DNA from: Tubiluchus corallicola
Lineage: Eukaryota > Priapulida > Priapulimorpha > Priapulimorphida > Tubiluchidae
Assembly: GCA_030141605.1 (NCBI GenBank)
Contig: JAQGDQ010000045.1
Coordinates: 494,001 to 558,000, forward strand
Direction: 5' to 3'
DNA: 64,000 nt
Below are positions 51,068 through 63,282 of the stretch, piece after piece; the stretch's first letter is position 1; each line of letters starts with the position of its first letter. Below the pieces are notes generated by a model, which made no database searches, was not told the DNA's origin, and worked only from the letters and a program-made list of their open reading frames with translations. Both the position numbers and the translations under genes were made by a program.

Positions 51068-54000
51068 ATGATGCGTTTCTGTGGGTATTGCATTATCTTG
51101 TTGAGTTTTCAAACGTTGGTGTTCGCGTACTCAGGTAATGTGAAGCAGAGTAATTAATGAAAATCAGTAAAAAATCTCTTGATTTAGGAGTAGAAGAACA
51201 GATTCGCAACTTCGCTAAGTTACTGTTTAATTTACTGTTTAATTTAAACCAAATATGACACACATTAATAACAAATTCATAATTATAAATTATAAATGAC
51301 CATATTGACATACATTAAATTAACACAAATAAGAACGGCTATGGAAGTAATTTAAAAAGGTGTTAAAAATTTAATCATAATATCTGATGGTGATTCTCTC
51401 CCACCAGTGGGTTGGGATTGAAACATTACGATTCGTAGCGCTTTTTAAATGCCTTTATAGCCATTTATTTATTTTTTACGAAAATGAAAAAGATAGTAAA
51501 CTTTACCTAGCATTTGCTGCATTTCATTTCTTGTTTTTGCATACAACATAACTAACCTTGATAGAGAACACTATGGTATTTTTGCACCACATTAGCTGAA
51601 AAGGCGCCAACATGTGGCGTTAAGGTTATAGAGCACATCGAAGGAAACGGAGGCAAGATCATCGGTGGAACTGAAGCCCGCCCGGGAAGCTGGCCATGGC
51701 AACTCAGTTTTCGTCTAAAGGGTTACGAACATCTGGAGTCTGCCGGTCATTTCTGTGGGGCAACCCTGATTGCACCCCAATGGGCAATCACCGCAGGACA
51801 TTGTGTTTCCATGGTAAGAATGTTTCCAGGATATTTTCAGCACACCCACTTTCTTATTGTTCGTACTTCTAACTATATAAGGGGCAAAAGTAAGTTATTC
51901 TCTGAATATTGAAAAGGCGTCTTTTGGTAATGAACCATATTCTTGGATAAGATATCCATGAGTTTTCATTCATTTATTCATTCATCTAGTATATATTTAT
52001 GAATTCCTTGAATCATCTGAAATACACTTGTGACTTTTCTTCTGCATCTCACCAAGGAACTTCCTATAAACGTAACTATTCAAAACACTTGTAGGTGATA
52101 ATAGTTCAATCCTTCACAACAATAAATAAACAAGTGACTAAGAAGACTGAAGTCAATGCTGGTGGTGTTAACATTACAAATTCCACTACCAGGTAATGCC
52201 AAGGAATGTGTTACATAGCTAATTTTTTCTGTTCTGTTGACAAACAGCTATCGTTTAACTAGACCCTACACCCAACTCATTCATGAACAGATTGGTATGC
52301 TAAAAAACAACGAGATTGCAAAAAAGTTTGTCGAAGGATAAGTGTACTCGACTTTAAAGCAGTATGACAATGGAGAAAAAGACTGTTATAGGTTAATAAA
52401 TTACACATGCGATTTCGTGCATCGCCAACATACATCTTGCAATTTATACAAGTCATCGTTGCTTGCATTTTCATAAAGTGTACATTTTGCTAATTCACCA
52501 ACGAAAATTTCATCAGGTTTCGCTCTCTATATTGCAAGTTATAATTTGTGTAAAATGAGGCCGCACGTTTAATGAGGTGACCAAATAGCCGAAGAAAAAG
52601 AGAGAACACATATTTATAAACGAATTTGTTGTATTAACTGTATAACTGAATTATGTATATAATTATGTATATGTTATTTTAGCCAGGGTATCGCGAACCG
52701 GATAATTTGCAAATTGTGGCTGGAGCACACAATACAGATAAAATAGATCCATATGAACAATCGACTGACGTTGAATGCATCTACAAACACGAACACTGGA
52801 ATATGTTGATTGGGTAAGCGATGAAATAAAATTTCATTTACAGGTATAGGTAGAAATTTACTAGACATATTATTTTCCAAACTAGTACTGTTTCTATTTA
52901 TAGCAATGTTATTGCTTATTTAAATAACTACATGATCAAGTACTTTGAAGTTAAAACAACCCTTTTTACCAATATACTGAAAAGGTTCAAATTAATTCAG
53001 TTTCAGTTTCAGATCATTGATTTTTTTTATTTTTTACCAGTACACACTAATTTAACAGATACTTTTGCGATATTCAATATTACTGAAATTTAACGCTTTT
53101 GCAGTCTTGACAATGATATTGCTATACTGAAACTCAAGCAACCTTTGGAACTGAACGATTTTGTGGCGACTGCTTGCCTGCCTCCACAAGGTTACGTTTT
53201 GCCTACAGATGCTGAGTGCTATGCAACTGGCTGGGGAGCTTACGTTGGTAAGCCTTTTTTATTGGGATCAGTTAGAAAAACAAAGAAATCTATAATTCTT
53301 GTAATTACTTTGTTGTTTATTAGAGGTAGGAGTGATTACGTTGATGCTCTTCTTGAAGTATGTGAGGTGCTAATTACTAGGAAATCAATTTTCGAGTAAA
53401 TAATTCCACAGACAAGAAGCTCAAGTAGTAGCAGAAAAAGAATTGTACTATGTTAATGCAGTTTAGAAGCCAGCGAACGAAAGCTTCGTAAAAGAGCATC
53501 TTCCATAAAAGTAAGGGTAAAAGCGGCTTATCGTAGCAACAGGCTTTTGGTGAGAAAGCTTCATCTTTTTTCGCCAAAAACGAATACAAGCAAGATACAG
53601 GACAGGTGGGTGTTCAAAATAGATATATCTAACTAATTCCGTGTACTATATTATCTGCCTTGTGCAGCCGGCATTTGCCTAACTTGTAACAAGAAAGCAG
53701 TACAGTGTAATGTGCAATCAAAGCGCAGAAGCTGTTCTGTGCTGTTCTCTTCACGACTTTACTTTTCTAAACATCAACTGTTACAAAAATTCTGGGTTAG
53801 CGTAAAAATGACTGGATAAGACGTATCACAAATGGCCACCGATTTGATTCTTGACTCCTCTTAACCAGTCCAGAAATTAGCTGACCTGTAGCTTGTGAGA
53901 GTTATTAAATAATTAATTTAAATAAATAATTAAATAATTAAATAAATAAATAAATAATTCTGTTAAATAATTTAAATACCCTTGTAACAGAATATGAAGG

Positions 54001-56656
54001 GACTGGTTACAAAAATGAAAAATTTTGCATGAATATAAAATACTAATTATCAACACATCCTGTTGCAGATTACCTGGTTGAAGAAGCAGTTGTTTCCACT
54101 GTTCTAAAGCAAGCTCAACTACCTGTCTGGGATTGGGAAACATGCAGGACTGCTACGTTTCTTCACAGACTCTTCCTCACCGAGAATATGTTCTGTGTGG
54201 GAGGAACTGGAGGTCACGGAACATGCAAGGCAAGGAATAGTTTAATGATCTCGTTGCTACCCGTATCATGCTGTAAGAAGCAAAATAACCACTAGTTTGG
54301 TTCCTATCACATTCTAAATCCCTATTTCCTATTGTTATGTATCTCAAAGGACACTTTTTAGAACATACCCGTTTAAAGGACAACAACCTTTTATTTACAC
54401 AAAGCGAAAAATTCGTCTTGAAATTTTGCACCACTTTCATACTGCCTTATTGTGCACAGAACTTGTATTAGCAGCAACGCTGTGTAAAACTTGTAAATTT
54501 AAAGGGGGAATATCACCAAAATTAAGTTGAGCTTGAATAACTCGAGATTATATTGTGAATTACATACCTCATTCTTGACGAAAATTTCATGTTTAAGAAT
54601 CCTTGGCAAAAGTTCGGATAAAATTGTACACAAAGCGAACATTTGACTATTCCGCCATTGAGCTTGTATCTGGCGCCTCCGCCTCTGGTGGCGAAATTGC
54701 CGTATTGCAGATGAAACTTGGTAAAATGCCCAAGGGGAGAACGATATACGCAACACTTGTTTGAGTATTTGTTTACATCGACAAATAGCGTTCAGCATAC
54801 GGTACTTTACGCAGTTTATACCTAGTGACGGTATCACGGTAAACTTTAAGTTTATTGTGAAATGAAGGCGTGATTTGCTCAGTTTCGGTATTGATTGTTT
54901 TTATTGAAAAACGGTCGTGGAATGTGTTACACTAGGATTCAGCAATTAGACGGTATGCAACAGTCTTCAAAAATAGTTCAATTTTTTCACCGGAAGAGGC
55001 GTAAGTGCAGCTCCATGGCGTTTCCCTTGAGATACAAAAAAGTTAATTACTAATTAATTAGACAACGTACTTCTAAAAAAATTTCGCCAACTTGTTCCCG
55101 GGGAAAGCAACTACAAAATAAGTTTAACTCGATTTTCATGATATTCCCCCTTTAAACTCCCGTAATCAACCGTCAGGCGTGTGAGGCAAGTTTAGATAAC
55201 ATTACGTGAAATTTGAAAAAAATAATCAGACTATTCGCAGAGCACGCAAGTTAAGCAAAATATAAATTACTTTATCTTCTCAATAAGATTGAAGATATGT
55301 TTTTGGTGAGACAGTGGTGCACACTGGGAAGGTGAGTAAGTGACATTTTACCATGCAGTTAGCGCGAACATTTTAAGTTACTAAGAATTTTCTTTTCTAG
55401 TTGCACAAGTTTTTCAAGCAAGTAACATTACTTTGTTTAAAAAATTTTTCGGGACATAGTTTAACATCACTTTTAATACCTACGAGTTGCCATTAGTTAA
55501 TAGCATTAATGATATTAGTAACTGCATCATCCATGTGGTTGTTATATTGTGCAGCATGTGGCGACATTGAGCGATAAGTATAAAAAAAAATTATAAATTA
55601 GTATCTTGGTAATTTTTGCAATAAGAACGTGATATAGGCGTTTACAGACTACGTGTTTTGAGACTGATCTCAACCGTACTCAAACTCTATCCCTCTCGTG
55701 AAGCTTTTTCGTAAGGTGCTCTTAAACTTTACCAGGCATATATGTGTGAAAATGTATGTAATTTATTTGCCAACCGTTATTGCTATTACAAAACTGCAGC
55801 GTAGATATATAAATAATTTATATTAGTCCAACAGCAAGCTAAAATTCTTCATTACCACGTGACATCACTATAAATGGAATCTGGTGCGTATTTAAAATTT
55901 TAACTAAATGACACTTTGTTGCAAACGAGTCTATTATTTTTTACAACAAGGTTAATACTTTTATACCAAATTATAATATTGTAGGTATTGAAGGAAAACA
56001 TGGTAAACATTTCTGTACATATTCAACTTGATTAGCTACATCATTATTTGCAAATAGTGCATAAGCTCTAATGTGGAACAGAAAAGCTTAAAACTCATCT
56101 ATTAAACCCACAAACTAAAAATTAAGTCTTTACACAAAAAAGTTGCGAATTATCAAAAAGGCGCTCAAGTAGTTTTTGTGTTTAGATTTGCATTTATTTG
56201 GAAAGTTTTTAATTTTCTCCCGACCTTATTTTGTGGGAAAATGGAATTTTCTAAGGATAGTGAAGTTTATGTGAAAATGTGCATTCCAAAAAATTATTGT
56301 TAGGTCTTTTATTGACACCATCCTGTTTATGAGGGAAAGTAAAAAACCTAAATCTTATTATATTTTTTAGGTTCTTAACTAAAACATATAATACATAAAT
56401 AAAGCTTATATTTGTTTATTGTTATTTTTATTGACAGGGAGATTCAGGTGGTCCATTCAACTGTTTGTACAACGGTGTTTGGACCAACTTCGGCGCAACT
56501 TCTTGGGGTTTCGGCTGTGGACGTGACGACAATCCTGGCGTTTATGCAAAAGTATCCAGCTATACCGACTCTATTGAAAAACTTTTGGTAGAAAATCCAC
56601 CCAATGACGCACAGAAATTTGACGTTTGGGAGATAACCTGCTCCAAAAACCTGTAG
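51068..56656 (+). CDS. Secreted chymotrypsin-fold serine protease (S1 family)
   Basis: Six exons in phase: 51068-51134, 51596-51813, 52683-52813, 53105-53247, 54069-54229 and 56438-56656, giving 312 residues. Residues 1 to about 20 are a signal peptide (CIILLSFQTLVFA core). A short propeptide with Cys29 ends at Lys43, giving mature IIGGTEARPGSWPWQ. The catalytic triad is His91 (ITAGHC), Asp143 (DNDIAIL) and Ser243 (GDSGGP). The residue at chymotrypsin position 189 is Gly, not Asp, and 216 and 226 are Gly. The open, uncharged S1 pocket argues against trypsin specificity and for a chymotrypsin- or elastase-like enzyme. Gut digestion is likely but inferred. Intron 5 has a GC donor (AAG|GCAAGG) and carries repeat copy C with a nested MITE. 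The tail after the fold (DAQKFDVWEITCSKNL) is longer than usual. Confidence 0.92.
54401..55404. repeat. Dispersed repeat, copy C, split by a MITE
   Basis: 54401-54502 and 55152-55404 match copy B on either side of the insertion at 54503-55151. It sits in intron 5 of the protease gene. Confidence 0.75.
54503..55151. mobile_element. TTAA-type MITE (Kolobok/T2-like), 649 bp
   Basis: Inverted ends AGGGGGAATATCA are flanked on both sides by TTAA (54499-54502 and 55152-55155). Repeat copy B shows the unoccupied site AAATTTAAACTCCCG, which supports a TTAA duplication. TTAA followed by AGGRR fits T2/Kolobok-type MITEs better than piggyBac, whose ends start with C. No transposase is encoded; an open minus-strand frame (54499-54837) is not recognised. 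Confidence 0.75.
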
Positions 56657-57383
56657 ATTTGAAAGGACCAATAGCAGTTTTCTGCCTTCTTGTGGCGAAT
56701 ATAATAATTATATTGTTGTTAGTTTTGGATCATTTCTTTTATTCCGTACATCGTGGTTGAAAAGTTAGCCAAATACCCCGCTTAGGTGTAGTAAGTGGGT
56801 ATTGGTAGATGAGTTATACCGGTAGCAGCGAGTAGGGTTTCTCTCTGAAGAGTTTAACTCTCAAGACACTCATACTTGTTTGACTGACACATTAATGATG
56901 CTCCAATCTTGTCATGTGATATTTTGTTAAGCTTATGATAGCGGATATTACATTATATGCTTTCAACCATTACTTTTTTAACTCGTCTGTTAAACTACCA
57001 ACTATGGTTCTAGTTAGAAAGTAACTAATGTAATTATGCAGCTGGTCGTTGTCGAAAGAATTGGAATATGTACATGCTGCGTTATATTCATTTGTTAAGC
57101 AAGGTTAAATGAGCGAAGTCTCAGTCATCATGTCATTTGCAGCTATTTGGCCACTTCTCGAAGACTTTATATTGCCCGTGTAGTTCCTCTTCAAAGTCCA
57201 AAATGTCGCAGGAAAACTCTGTAGGCTGTAGATGTTCCACATAATCCACAGGTATCTGCATCTGAATTTACGGTTGTTGCCTATTCCGAGTGCATGTGAA
57301 TATACTGTTAGGCGGATCCTGTGTATGTTGGGTGGTTCATAACCTTTTGCTAGGTACAAAAACAACGAATAAGAGTACAAAAC
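56657..57383. other. Intergenic
   Basis: Protease 3' UTR and spacer. A minus-strand frame at 57105-57386 looks weakly repeat-derived but could not be placed. Confidence 0.4.
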
Positions 57384-57976
57384 CATTTATTACATCATGT
57401 ATAGCTGAAGCAACACACAGTCTATCATGTCCTCAATATTTAGCGAGGAACGTGAGGAACGTGAGCATCTTGAGAAGTGTACCCGAGTGATGGCTCGGAG
57501 ATCCTGGCACTGTTTTTTTATCGAACTAAATGGCGTAGAAATTTATTTGATTTCAACCCCACCTAACACATGGAATTATTTGCAAAGACAGAGGGGAGGC
57601 TCCGAGAAAATGTCGTGCACTGATCAGCGTTCAAAAGTTAAGCTCGTGAAACATCTACAAGAAGTTTTGGAGGATCTTAAGCTGCTCGTAATCTCTTCGA
57701 GTCGTTGCTGCGACCATGTCACTCAAGATTACACACAGTGCGAGACGCATGAGGCTTCTATACTGAATATTCTACATACAATCATGTAGGCATCATACAA
57801 TCAATCTGCTGTTTCAGCAATAACCTGATGTGATAAATTGTTCTGTTACTCTTATTCGTTTTTATCGCGAGCAAAGGGTTAAGTACTACCAACTGTACTA
57901 AGGATAACGGTGGTTAATTGTACCCTAGGTTTTCGCGTTTCATATATTTTCCATACATTATGAAGTTTTTTTGCTT

Positions 57977-58020
<44 letters not shown>

Positions 58021-58394
58021 TCCGAGGGTATTGCTGGTTATCAAAATACGTGTTAAATACGCCAGAACTTCTCTAGAAATTAATGTCAAACTTCCCTGCA
58101 TTCTTTCCCACATCTCTCATACTGGGTAGCGGAATAGTGTTGAGATGGTGAAACACACCTGCCCGTATTGCTACTGAACCGCCGAACCATTACCTGCGAG
58201 TGCCCACACGCAATAGCTTCGTAATGGACAGAGCTATTACAATATAGAGGTGAGGGAGAGTGAAGATAAATGGCTTTTCGTTACAATATCGACTGAGCTA
58301 TACTCTTCGTAAAATAGTTAATAGTTTTTATTTAAATAATCTTGTAGGAAAATAAGTAAGTAGAGATGTTACAGATGGTTTACAATTTCAAGAA
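57384..58394 (+). repeat. Tandem duplication, copy 1
   Basis: About 1 kb repeated at 58402-59385 after a 7-bp junction (TTACCCA). Only about half a dozen substitutions were seen, plus a one-T indel and a (TA)n length difference (about 26 bp). Confidence 0.95.
57427..57789 (+). CDS. Small ORF (120 aa) in duplication copy 1, unrecognised
   Basis: Begins MSSIFSEEREEREHLEKC, contains IELNGVEIYLISTPPNTWNY and a charged helix-like part (KLVKHLQEVLEDLKLLV), and ends ILNILHTIM then TAG. No signal peptide, membrane segment or known domain is visible. Copy 2 carries a one-base deletion in its T-run that breaks the same frame. It could be a young gene, an old gene fragment or non-coding sequence. Confidence 0.3.
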   Translation: MSSIFSEEREEREHLEKCTRVMARRSWHCFFIELNGVEIYLISTPPNTWNYLQRQRGGSEKMSCTDQRSKVKLVKHLQEVLEDLKLLVISSSRCCDHVTQDYTQCETHEASILNILHTIM

Positions 58395-58401
58395 TTACCC
58401 A

Positions 58402-59385
58402 CATTTATTACATCATGTATAGCTGAAGCAACACACAGTCTATCATGTCCTCAATATTTAGCGAGGAACGTGAGGAACGTGAGCATCTTGAGAAGTGTAC
58501 CCGAGTGATGGCTCGGAGATCCTGGCACTGTTTTTTATCGAACTAAATGGCGTAGAAATTTATTTGATTTCAACCCCACCTAACACATGGAATTATTTGC
58601 AAAGACAGAGGGGAGGCTCCGAGAAAATGTCGTGCACTGATCAGCGTTCAAAAGTTAAGCTCGTGAAACATCTACAAGAAGTTTTGGAGGATCTTAAGCT
58701 GCTCGTAATCTCTTCGAGTCGTTGCTGCGACCATGTCACTCAAGATTACACACAGTGCGAGAGGCATGAGGCTTCTATACTGAATATTCTACATACAATC
58801 ATGTAGGCATCATACAATCAATCTGCTGTTTCAGCAATAACCTGATGTGATAAATTGTTCTGTTACTCTTATTCGTTTTTATCACGAGCAAAGGGTTAAG
58901 TACTACCAACTGTACTAAGGATAACGGTGGTTAATTGTACCCTAGGTTTTCGCGTTTCATATATTTTCCATACATTATGAAGTTTTTTTGCTTTATATAT
59001 ATATATATGTTTCCGAGGGTATTGCTGGTTATCAAAATACGTGTTAAATACGCCAGAACTTCTCTAGAAATTAATGTCAAACTTCCCTGCATTCTTTCCC
59101 ACATCTCTCCTACTGGGTAGCGGAATAGTGTTGAGATGGTGAAACACACCTGCCCGTATTGCTACTGAACCGCCGAACCATTACCTGCGAGTGCCCACAC
59201 GCAATAGCTTCGTAATGCACAGAGCTATTACAATATAGAGGTGAGGGAGAGTGAAGATAAATGGCTTTTCGTTACAATATCGACTGAGCTATACTCTTCG
59301 TAAAATAGTTAATCGTTTTTATTTAAATAATCTTGTAGGAAAATAAGTAAGTAGAGATGTTACAGATGGTTTACAATTTCAAGAA
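58402..59385 (+). repeat. Tandem duplication, copy 2
   Basis: Second copy of 57384-58394, with a shorter (TA)n tract (about 58995-59009) and the T6 version of the homopolymer. Confidence 0.95.
58445..58806 (+). pseudogene. Frameshifted counterpart of the 120-aa ORF
   Basis: Identical to 57427-57789 except for six instead of seven T at 58531-58536, which shifts the frame about 30 codons in, and one Thr-to-Arg change (CETHE to CERHE). The downstream part stays open to the same stop. Which copy is ancestral is unknown. Confidence 0.35.
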
Positions 59386-61160
59386 CATTTTAAACAAATT
59401 AGATTACTACATTTAGAAAGGTATAAAATGAACAGAACAGAGAAAATTTATAGTGAAACTGACTAATAACGATAACGATAATAAGTAAAAAGTTATAATA
59501 GATTATTATAATGCATGTTTCTTTATTAAAAAAATCTAATTTTAAGTAAAAACATACATTAATTACAGAATTTAGAAATTAATCTGAAAAAATAACTAAA
59601 TGTAAAAATACGTTTCACAAAGTTTGTTTAAAATTGTAAGCGGAAATGACCAAACAAAGTGTAATATTGTAGGATAATTGTAGAACAATTTAAAATGCAA
59701 TACCTCGCAAATTCACACAAACGATATATTTATATCTAATATACACTCTAGACGCCAACAGATATTTCTGACTGATATAATACTTAGGTACTTATAAATA
59801 TTATATACTTATATAAGCCCCTGATCGCCTACAACACTATAGTACAAATTAGAGTAATTTTAAGATGTAACACCAACTTGAACTTTTAATGTATAAATAA
59901 TGTATAATATACATAAATTCTTTGGCAATGTTCACATCACAGTTCACAACATATATATAAATTACACAGTATAGAACTTAAAAATATGGCCCTAGAAATA
60001 CTTTTGTAGGAAAAATATATGAAAACGGTGATTTGTAATTTGCCCTGTTTGGTCGTAAACTTAGGCTTTCATCTGTTCTAATATTTTAAGGAGAAACCGA
60101 CGTACATCAACTTAGCTGTTCAACCAAAGAATTAATAAATACAAGGGTAAGGAATAATAGGTTTGAAAAACATCAGCGGAGATTTGGGAAATAGCTGAAA
60201 GTAAAGTGAGAATTTGGAATAACAACTTTATGCGTATTACACACATGCGTTGTGCGTTGTTTTGTTTAGAACTAGATTTTCCTGGTACACAGAGTAAATT
60301 AGAATACTTAATGTCTTCACAACATAGTGAAAGGTAGTTAGTGAATCAGCCACTTAGTTTGTGGATTAGTTGGTCGGCTGGATAGTGAGCTGGTCGGTCA
60401 GCCAGTCAGTCAGTTTTTATCGCTTTTAAAAGCATTTTTCCGCAGGCAGGTTCAGCCCATAATGGCTGCACAAGACAATTAGCAACAGGTACAAAGCATT
60501 TACTCTATTTCGAATTCTGCTGGAAATTACTGTGTAACACAGTGACAGCAGTCTAGTTAAAATTGTCAGCAAACTAGTAATAATATTTGCGAATATTTAT
60601 AGCCGCTCAGGTACAAATACGGCTTGCAATTTGCTAAAAAATGTTTCAATTCTCTTGAAAGTGATTTCATTCAATTCGTTTAATGGTGCGCCATTATCAT
60701 TAATTTACTGCTATAACAATATATTGCCAATCCGCTGTACACAACCAAAACATATTGGGAAATTTTTTTGTCTCAGAGTAATAGAAATAGAATGAATATT
60801 TGTTCACGCGTAACTGTTATTACACGGTAAGAAAATGTACTTAATTACTTGGTAATTTTTTCACCAAATAAAAATAGAATGAATCTTAGATTTAGGTAAC
60901 TCTTTGCAAAGTTTGAAACTGTAATAATTTTTTTTTAGTAACAGCTATTTACAATAGCGCTTTCAGTAGTGCCCTTATAAAGGTACGTAGACCACTTAAT
61001 GTAATGGTCACCCAATTTGTCACAGTGCTGTTAGTGTAAACAGCATGTGCGCATGAGGCATTAATAATCTCGCAGGGGCTTTTATAATCTGAAAGCGTAT
61101 TAGTAGGAACAGTAGATAAAACAAAAATATATTAAAGATGCAGGAAACGGATTTGCAGTT
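59386..61160. other. Intergenic
   Basis: AT-rich. No gene recognised. A degenerate (GTCA)n-like tract lies at 60345-60420. Confidence 0.5.
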
Positions 61161-61375
61161 TTATTCTTGTCCATGTTTAGCAAGCGCAAGCAGCACCATT
61201 GTCAGCTCAGCTTTGTTAATTTTCCCATCATGATTTACATCAGCCTGCATTATAACCTCTTTGAATTCCTGTAAATCCTCCGTATCGTAATCCTGCTGAA
61301 GAATAAACATGAAGTTATTTCAACGGGGAAACTGACGTAAGTGAGAAAGGCGAGAGAGAGAACGAGAAAGAAAGT

Positions 61376-61426
<51 letters not shown>

Positions 61427-62450
61427 GGAGAAAGGGGGAGAATGATGAAGGGGGTTTTTGTAAATTATTTTCTTACAAATGTTGGTACAAATTGATACAT
61501 TTTTCCTATATATATATATACTGTTAAATTTAACAAGCAAGCTTACCTCTTTTGCAAGTTCCAGTAGATCTTTCAAGAAGCCATGAATTTCTTCTTCTTC
61601 GATATACCCATTCTGATCCTAGAAACGGAACGCACTAAAATTAGCAAGGATTTTACAAAAACTGTGGATGCAACTACTTTCAGATTTCGACTGGCTTTCT
61701 AGAGTACACCCGTAAAGTAACACATGTGTAGCCCTAGAGTACATCCCAGAAAAAGTAAAACTAGGTGGTGATTTAATATAGAATCTTTAGTATAAATTTA
61801 TATATAGATTTTCTCATAATGTAAACTTAATCAGATAAGTTTTCATAATCTAAATTTTGTATAATTCTTGCTTACAAGTATAAGATTTCCATTTTTAATT
61901 AGAGGCTGAATAAGTTTCGAAAGCAAATGCAAATTAAAAGCATAAACCTATCAATAGAGCCTAAATTTTAACTCAATTCATTTAAATGAATACACTCACT
62001 CTGTCATAAAAGTTAAAAACACTTTCAATGTCTTCTTTTGATAACTGAGACGGTCCTTTAAATACTTGCCGACAAAGGAAGTTTTCTTTCACTGGAAGCA
62101 GCCTACAATAAATATAGTTTTATTATGACATAATCATCGGCATCATCATCATCATCATCACCATCGTCATCATCCTCATCTTTATCATGATCGTCGTCGT
62201 CGTTGTCGTCACCATCATTAGTGTCTTAGTCATCATTGTCATTTTTATCATCATTATTGCTAATGTCACCACCAACACTGTCACTTCAAACAGTAATCAT
62301 TCACATTGATATATGATGCGTGCGGAAATACAAGAACTTTTGCATAGAAGCAAAACAGTTACCTATTATGAATGTGACCAGAACTGAAACTTACTTTGCC
62401 ATTTCACTTAATTGTAACTTTCCATCTCTGTTTGTATCGAATAACTGCAA
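61161..62450 (-). CDS. SCGN: Secretagogin-like EF-hand calcium-binding protein (C-terminal exons)
   Basis: Four minus-strand exons in phase: 62450-62395, 62102-62000, 61618-61547 and 61295-61161 (stop TAA). They encode the last three EF-hands of a six-EF-hand protein of the calbindin/calretinin/secretagogin group. The loops are DTNRDGKLQLSE, DRDQNGYIEEEE and DVNHDGKINKAE; all keep acidic positions 1 and 12 and Gly6, so all should bind calcium. Between the first two is the family segment KLLPVKENFLC. GFLKDLLELAKE and the DVNHDGKI loop with KAEL resemble secretagogin more than calbindin. Such proteins are cytosolic calcium sensors of neurons and secretory cells. The N-terminal half should lie beyond 64000; no further exon was found between 62451 and 64000. 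The choice of secretagogin over calbindin-32 is a judgement. Confidence 0.85.
61376..61430. repeat. (GA)n microsatellite in secretagogin-like intron
   Basis: Near-pure GA run in the last intron. Confidence 0.9.
62133..62270. repeat. (ATC/GTC)n microsatellite in intron
   Basis: Imperfect ATC, GTC and ACC triplets between two EF-hand exons. Confidence 0.85.
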
Positions 62451-62509
62451 CTGAAAAGAAAAAAAGTAAATAAAATTTCAGTCAATACACTAACTACTGA
62501 GCAACAGAT

Positions 62510-62576
62510 ATTACAATTGATATACTGTATGTATGATATATATAGTATATCATACATACAGTATATCAATTGTAAT
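62510..62576. repeat. Perfect 31-bp inverted repeat with 5-bp loop
   Basis: 62510-62540 (starting ATTACAATTGATATACTGTA) is exactly reverse-complementary to 62546-62576, with TATAG between. It lies in an intron of the secretagogin-like gene. It could be a short MITE or a cruciform-forming palindrome. Confidence 0.85.
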
Positions 62577-63025
62577 ACCTGTATATATATATAGTACACA
62601 AGTAAGTATATAAACAAATGGAAAATGCAGAAGAACCCAAACCATATTCAAAGGGCATCCAAAAAAGGAAAAGAATCACTCAAAAATTCAGGGTTGGAAA
62701 ATAACTAAAGCTCAATGTTGCAGCGAGTTCGCAAGATTCCGTTTACGTACATTACCTTTACAGCAATGATCGATTAATTTTTAACGAAGTTGCTTTTTAT
62801 AGTTTATGACAGCTAATGACAGGGAGTTCCGTAACCTGAATGATGACTAACTCTCTAAAGGAACGCCTCCTCGTGCAGCGAACGCTCCAGAAGCCTTAGA
62901 ATTCTAAGAATTGCTTAAAAGAATTCAGCGTAAAGTGTCAGTACTAAAACACTTTTAATGACATATTGTTCCACTGAATTATACGTCTACTAATGTTAAA
63001 TTTAATAATTGGCTTTTAGTGTTCT

Positions 63026-63110
63026 ATTTTATTTATTTATTTATTTATTTATTCCGCGTAACCCGGTAGTACAAAAAAGCATTTATGTACAAAGATAAGA
63101 AGTTAAAACA
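63026..63110 (-). mobile_element. Possible LINE 3' end
   Basis: On the minus strand, TGTACATAAATG and ACTACCGGGTTACGCGG are followed by an (AATA)n tail, the usual look of a CR1/L2-type 3' terminus. No coding remnant is attached. Confidence 0.3.
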
Positions 63111-63264
63111 ACTAAAAATATATTGGAAATCTAAAAATTTAGTATGGCACAGATGACAGCAGAATTAAAATCATTCAGTATTAGCTATAAAAATATATAT
63201 TTAATAGACTGAAGGTATAAACGACGGTTAAGGCTGAAACACGTGTAATCAGTTGACGTTTGAA

Positions 63265-63282
63265 TGACGTCAAATGACGTCA
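63265..63282. promoter_or_regulatory. Two CREs one helical turn apart
   Basis: Perfect TGACGTCA at 63265-63272 and 63275-63282, with a partial TGACGT at 63254. Confidence 0.35.
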
